The translations under genes and the position numbers were made by a program. A stretch of 9,472 nucleotides of DNA, taken from the NCBI GenBank assembly GCA_030150795.1, contig JASLFF010000535.1, forward strand, positions 1-9,472, given 5' to 3'. Shown piece by piece: positions 6,169 to 9,472 of the stretch; position 1 is the stretch's first letter, and every line of letters begins with the position of its first letter. A model generated the notes under the pieces. That model saw only the letters and a program-made list of their open reading frames with translations, was not told the origin of the DNA and did not search any database. The DNA is from Terriglobales bacterium. GTDB taxonomy: Bacteria > Acidobacteriota > Terriglobia > Terriglobales > Gp1-AA117.

Positions 6169-7185
6169 ATGTTGTCGAAGAGTTATTCAAGGTTGGCAAA
6201 GACTTCTGCGCTTTTCATCTTAGCGATGGCAGTTTCATACCCCGCCCATATTGCGTCCGCGGATGATGCGAACAGCCATTTTCCCAATATCGAACTCATT
6301 ACCCAGGACGGGAAGACAGTCCACTTCTATGATGATGTGATCAAGGGCAAGATCGTGGCCATTGACTTCATCTATACCAGCTGCCAGTATGCCTGCCCGC
6401 TTGAAACCGCCCGCATGGCCCAGGTGCAGAAGAAATTGGGCGACCGCGTGGGGGACGACATTTTCTTTTACTCCATCAGCATTGATCCCGAGCACGACAC
6501 GCCCGAGGTACTGAAGGCCTATATGGAAAAATTCCATATTGGGCCCGGATGGACCTTCCTCACCGGGAAGAAAAAGGACATTGATTTCCTCAGCAAGAGG
6601 CTGCATGTGTATTCTGATCCAGCCATCAACGCGGACGGACACCTGCCTCATCTGCTCATCGGCAACGAAGCCACGGGGACCTGGATAAGGGCCAATGCCC
6701 TGGATAACCCCAGCTTCCAGGCAAGAATGATCGGCGAGTTCCTGGACAACTTCAAGCACACCGATTTCAAAGCGGAGCAGCAGAGGAAGACCGGAGACGG
6801 CAGCGCAATTTCTAACTTCGATCGCGGAAAGTATTTGTTTGCCCGGGACTGTGTAGCCTGCCACACCATGGGACAGGGCGACAAAGTGGGTCCCGACCTC
6901 TTAGGAGTGACCACGGTGCGGGATCACGATTGGCTGGTGAAGATGATTCAGCACCCCGAGCAGCTTCTGAAGGAGAATGATCCGATCGCGACGGCGATGC
7001 TAAAAAAGTACAACAATGTACGCATGCCCAACGTCTCGGTTAACAACGACGAATTGGGTCTCTTGCTTCGTTATTTAGAGACCGCAACGGCGGCGCACAA
7101 TAATAAGGAAGCCACCGCGGGTGCGAACGCTGTTGCGACTAAACCAGCGGATCCGGCAACAGGAACAACACATCCGAACCGTTGA
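6169..7185 (+). CDS. SCO1/SenC domain fused to a mono-haem cytochrome c, exported
   Basis: A 338-residue two-domain protein. Residues 1-31 are a Sec-type signal peptide (hydrophobic ALFILAMAVSYPA, cleavage near IASA-DD). Residues 38-195 are a SCO1/SenC thioredoxin-fold domain: the copper-binding pair is C72 and C76 in SCQYACP, the third ligand is probably H158 (DGH) or H161, and DPEHDTPEVLKAYMEKF is a family signature. After a linker, residues 216-305 form a class I cytochrome c domain with CVACH at 228-232 and a likely distal ligand M286 in VRMPN. The tail (306-338) is Ala/Thr-rich and probably disordered. SCO proteins deliver copper to oxidases or act as thiol reductants; the attached haem implies electron transfer coupled to that role. 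It follows the multicopper oxidase by 155 bp, so a client relationship is a natural inference. Confidence 0.92.
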   Translation: MLSKSYSRLAKTSALFILAMAVSYPAHIASADDANSHFPNIELITQDGKTVHFYDDVIKGKIVAIDFIYTSCQYACPLETARMAQVQKKLGDRVGDDIFFYSISIDPEHDTPEVLKAYMEKFHIGPGWTFLTGKKKDIDFLSKRLHVYSDPAINADGHLPHLLIGNEATGTWIRANALDNPSFQARMIGEFLDNFKHTDFKAEQQRKTGDGSAISNFDRGKYLFARDCVACHTMGQGDKVGPDLLGVTTVRDHDWLVKMIQHPEQLLKENDPIATAMLKKYNNVRMPNVSVNNDELGLLLRYLETATAAHNNKEATAGANAVATKPADPATGTTHPNR

Positions 7186-7190
7186 GCGAC

Positions 7191-7225
7191 TTGCTATTTG
7201 CCAATTGCTAACTGCTGATTGCTGA
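7191..7225 (+). repeat. Five tandem degenerate heptamers in front of the Fic gene
   Basis: Five consecutive 7-bp units with consensus TTGCTAA (each differing at 0-2 positions) fill most of the 43-bp gap between the SCO-cytochrome stop and the Fic ATG. They occupy the place where a ribosome-binding site would be expected, and none is visible. A related stretch in the same register follows the Fic gene. Confidence 0.7.
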
Positions 7226-7228
7226 CAT

Positions 7229-8110
7229 ATGGCGCTATATTGGCCAGCATTTGAATTTACTTACACCCTGGATATGGTGCAATTGCTGCCCCACCTTGCA
7301 GCGGTTGAGTGCCACAAAGCGGCCTCATCCTCGCGCGTGCTTCCTCCGCCCTGGCGGGAGCGCGCACGTTCGGGCGAAAGCGAGGCTCCACTGTGCGATG
7401 CGTCTGCCCAAGAGGTGCGCAACCGGCAGATCCACCTGCGCAAGCTGGAGCTGCTGAACAACAACGCCAGCCGCGCTCAGTCCTGGGTCCGGCAACGCTT
7501 TAACCCCGGCAGCGCACCGATATCGCTGGATGACATTCTTGCCATGCACCGCATGGTGGCTGCAGAAGCCGGGATTCGCTATGACAATGTCGGCGTCCTG
7601 CGCAAAGATGGTCAGAAAGTGGTGGTGGGAGACGCGGGAATCGGCTACCACGTTGGCGCTCCCGCAGTTAGGCTCCCGCATCTGATGGACGATTACCTTC
7701 AGTTCATCAGCAGTGCCAGCCTGGCCAGCATGCCCGCACCGATTCATGCCCTGGTGACGCACTTTTTCTTGGCCACTATCCATCCCTTTGAGGATGGCAG
7801 CGGGAGAGTGTCGCGCCTGGTGGCGGCGGGAATTCTCTTCCGGCGTGGTTACAACGGCCACGGTTTCTACGCCCTCTCCAGCCATTTCTACGAAAACCAA
7901 GAGCGATACTACAGGATCGTCTTCAAACAACAGCAGGAGCCGTGCCCCGATCTCACGGAATTCATCGCCTTCGGCCTGGAGGGGCTGGCGCTCGAACTTC
8001 GCGGCATCAGCAGCTTCATTAAGGTGAAACTGAATCGCGTTGTGTACCGCGAAGCGCTCGTAGCATTACGGAAGCAACGAAGCGCACGACGCCTCCAGTC
8101 GCCGCTTTGA
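7229..8110 (+). CDS. Fic-domain protein, predicted AMP-transferase type
   Basis: A 293-residue cytosolic protein without signal peptide or membrane segment. Fic enzymes transfer AMP, or sometimes another phosphate-containing group, to a hydroxyl side chain of a target protein. The signature is HPFEDGSGRVSR at residues 185-196 (7781-7816), with catalytic H185; the usual Asn of HxFx(D/E)GNGR is Ser191. GVLRKDGQKVVVG (122-134) matches the flap region that positions the target. The N terminus (WPAFEF, then LPPPWRER at 39-46) resembles Fic proteins whose N-terminal helix carries the autoinhibitory motif [S/T]xxxE[G/N]; here the corresponding stretch reads SGESEA (48-53), keeping the Ser and Glu but with Ala last. 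The ATG at 7229 has no ribosome-binding site; an ATG at 7274 is an alternative, but the N-terminal WPxF supports the first. It may be co-transcribed with the SCO gene. The target is unknown. Confidence 0.88.
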   Translation: MALYWPAFEFTYTLDMVQLLPHLAAVECHKAASSSRVLPPPWRERARSGESEAPLCDASAQEVRNRQIHLRKLELLNNNASRAQSWVRQRFNPGSAPISLDDILAMHRMVAAEAGIRYDNVGVLRKDGQKVVVGDAGIGYHVGAPAVRLPHLMDDYLQFISSASLASMPAPIHALVTHFFLATIHPFEDGSGRVSRLVAAGILFRRGYNGHGFYALSSHFYENQERYYRIVFKQQQEPCPDLTEFIAFGLEGLALELRGISSFIKVKLNRVVYREALVALRKQRSARRLQSPL

Positions 8111-8134
8111 TAATTGCCAGCTGCCGATTGGGGC
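8107..8134 (+). repeat. Degenerate heptamer repeat overlapping the Fic stop codon
   Basis: About three to four 7-bp units related to TTGCTAA, starting at the stop codon of the Fic gene. Bases 8112-8130 match 7203-7221 upstream of Fic at 16 of 19 positions in the same orientation, so the Fic gene is bracketed by related direct repeats. The stretch also fills most of the 28-bp gap to the convergent NnrD gene. Confidence 0.5.
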
Positions 8135-8138
8135 GCAG

Positions 8139-9472
8139 CTACTTTTGCAGATAAAACAACCCGCGCTCCATCTGAAGGTCGCATTCATGAAATGCTTCAG
8201 AGAGATTGTCCATCACATCTCTGGCGATGACAGTGTTCTCGTGAAGTTCGTCTCGCGCCATGTCCCCGGCCAGCCCGTGCAGGTGAACCGCGCCGGCCAC
8301 GCATACATCCTTGAGGAAAGCAGCGCCCTTGGCGGCATTGCTCTGGAGCTGCTGGGCGCGATGCTTTCTGACCTTCTCCATCGAGTCTGTTCCGTAGATC
8401 TCATGCATCCACGATCTCTGCGGCTCCGGCTCCGGAGCGGCGACTTGTCGCGATGGCGTCGAACCAGCAGCCTGCTTGGCGAGCGTAGCGCCGATCATGC
8501 CGGAAAGGACGTCGCCCGATCCTCCTTTGGCCAGCGCAGAATTGCCGCTCATGTTGATCCAGGTTTCCCCGGACGCTCCGGCCACCACGGTTCTCCAACC
8601 CTTTAAAACCACGCAAGAGCCGGTCAAACTGGCGATGCGCCGCGCGACTCCTAGCCTGTCTGACTCGATCTCCTTGGTCGAAATGCCCAAAAGGCGCGCG
8701 GCTTCGCCGGGATGGGGTGTGAGAACACGAAACTTCTCCGTCCCTTCTGCCGGCTTCAGTTCTCCCGCAGATCCTGCAAACGCGTTGATTCCGTCGGCAT
8801 CGAGGACCAGCGGCAGCGCGCAACGCCGGGTCAGACTTCGCACCAGTTGTGCTGTCTGATCGTGCTGGGAGAGTCCCGGCCCAAGCACCACAACGTCCTT
8901 CCCTGGCATGAGCTTGTCAATCACATCACTCGCTGCGGAGCCGATGGAACCTGTTTCAGTTTCCGGCAGCCCTTCCGTCATGAGCTCCGGCGCAAAGCCT
9001 GCCACTATGGCCTGAATTGATTTAGGACAGGCGATGGTGACCAGCCCGGCGCCGGTGCGCAGAGCTGCCATTCCGGCAAGCGCTGCAGCCCCGGCTTTAC
9101 CGGCAGCTCCGGCGATCACCAGCACATGCCCGAAGCTCCCTTTGTGGTCGTCGGGCGGTCGAGACGGGAATGCCATGCCCACCTCCTGGCCGGTAATCAC
9201 CTGCAATTCGGATTTGTTTGAAACCAACACAGGCTGGACGCCAATTTCGCTCAGTGCAATCGGCCCTGAAGTAAGCTCCCCAAAAACGTGGGCGGGCTTG
9301 GGAGCCACGAACGTAATGATTCCATGGGCGAAAACCGCGTCGCGTTCCGTTTGATGAAAAGGTAGTGTTGCGTCTGGATCGACTCCCGATGGCACATCGA
9401 TCGACACTATCGTCCCAAATGCGTCGTTGACCGCTTCCACTGCCGTCTTTTGCAACGCGCCCAGGGGAAGCT
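8139..9472 (-). CDS. nnrD: NAD(P)HX repair enzyme: end of NnrE epimerase domain plus NnrD dehydratase domain, 5' truncated
   Basis: The frame runs to the window edge without a stop; about 444 codons are visible and the start lies beyond 9472. The first residues (VSIDVPSGVDPD) are the end of the YjeF N-terminal epimerase domain, so the complete gene is probably a bifunctional enzyme that repairs hydrated NADH and NADPH in the cytosol. The C-terminal ADP/ATP-dependent dehydratase (ribokinase-like fold) shows GAAGKAGAAALAG, VLDADGIN, VLTPHPGEA, VLKG and the catalytic GNSALAKGGSGDVLSG. Between that motif and the closing HLHGLAGD helix lies an extra segment of about 55 residues (8304-8471) with a PEPEP stretch and a charged helix, absent from typical family members. 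The gene converges on Fic with 28 bp between the stops. The symbol refers to the dehydratase part. Confidence 0.92.
   Translation of the reverse strand, partial: LPLGALQKTAVEAVNDAFGTIVSIDVPSGVDPDATLPFHQTERDAVFAHGIITFVAPKPAHVFGELTSGPIALSEIGVQPVLVSNKSELQVITGQEVGMAFPSRPPDDHKGSFGHVLVIAGAAGKAGAAALAGMAALRTGAGLVTIACPKSIQAIVAGFAPELMTEGLPETETGSIGSAASDVIDKLMPGKDVVVLGPGLSQHDQTAQLVRSLTRRCALPLVLDADGINAFAGSAGELKPAEGTEKFRVLTPHPGEAARLLGISTKEIESDRLGVARRIASLTGSCVVLKGWRTVVAGASGETWINMSGNSALAKGGSGDVLSGMIGATLAKQAAGSTPSRQVAAPEPEPQRSWMHEIYGTDSMEKVRKHRAQQLQSNAAKGAAFLKDVCVAGAVHLHGLAGDMARDELHENTVIARDVMDNLSEAFHECDLQMERGLFYLQK

Noticed and set aside
6235..6864. 209-codon minus-strand ORF
   Set aside because: Antisense to the SCO-cytochrome fusion, whose motifs are unambiguous.
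7325..7930. 201-codon minus-strand ORF
   Set aside because: Antisense to the Fic gene; no motif of its own.

Overview
The window comes from a bacterial chromosome of moderate GC. Gene content points to a soil or environmental bacterium, possibly Acidobacteriota: a Tat-exported multicopper oxidase, a SCO-cytochrome c fusion, a large periplasmic di-haem cytochrome, and short heptamer repeats between genes. The phylum is an inference from general resemblance; there is no rRNA or other marker to confirm it. I found no mobile element, CRISPR array, tRNA or rRNA.

Layout: (1) 2-292, the 3' end of an unrecognised + strand gene. (2) 293-447, a short gap with a strong 11-bp hairpin. (3) 448-2511, minus strand, an exported di-haem c-type cytochrome of the peroxidase/di-haem oxidoreductase type. 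(4) 2512-3700, a 1.2-kb gap between divergent genes that holds several inverted repeats and one doubtful ORF. (5) 3701-6013, plus strand, a Tat-exported multicopper oxidase with all four copper-binding motifs. (6) 6169-7185, plus strand, a SCO1/SenC domain fused to a mono-haem cytochrome c. (7) 7229-8110, plus strand, a Fic-domain protein bracketed by heptamer repeats. (8) 8139-9472, minus strand, the NAD(P)HX repair enzyme (NnrE tail plus NnrD), truncated by the window edge and carrying an unusual insertion.

The coherent unit is genes 3, 5 and 6. All three encode exported redox proteins: a copper oxidase that would reduce O2, a SCO-type thioredoxin-fold protein that could load copper or keep cysteines reduced and carries its own haem, and a separate di-haem cytochrome. 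Together they look like a periplasmic electron-transfer module. The electron donor cannot be read from the sequence; a metal ion such as Mn(II) or Fe(II), an organic substrate, or copper detoxification are all possible. The Fic protein (predicted AMP-transferase type) and the NnrE/NnrD metabolite-repair enzyme are probably functionally separate neighbours, although Fic lies only 43 bp behind the SCO gene and could share its transcript.
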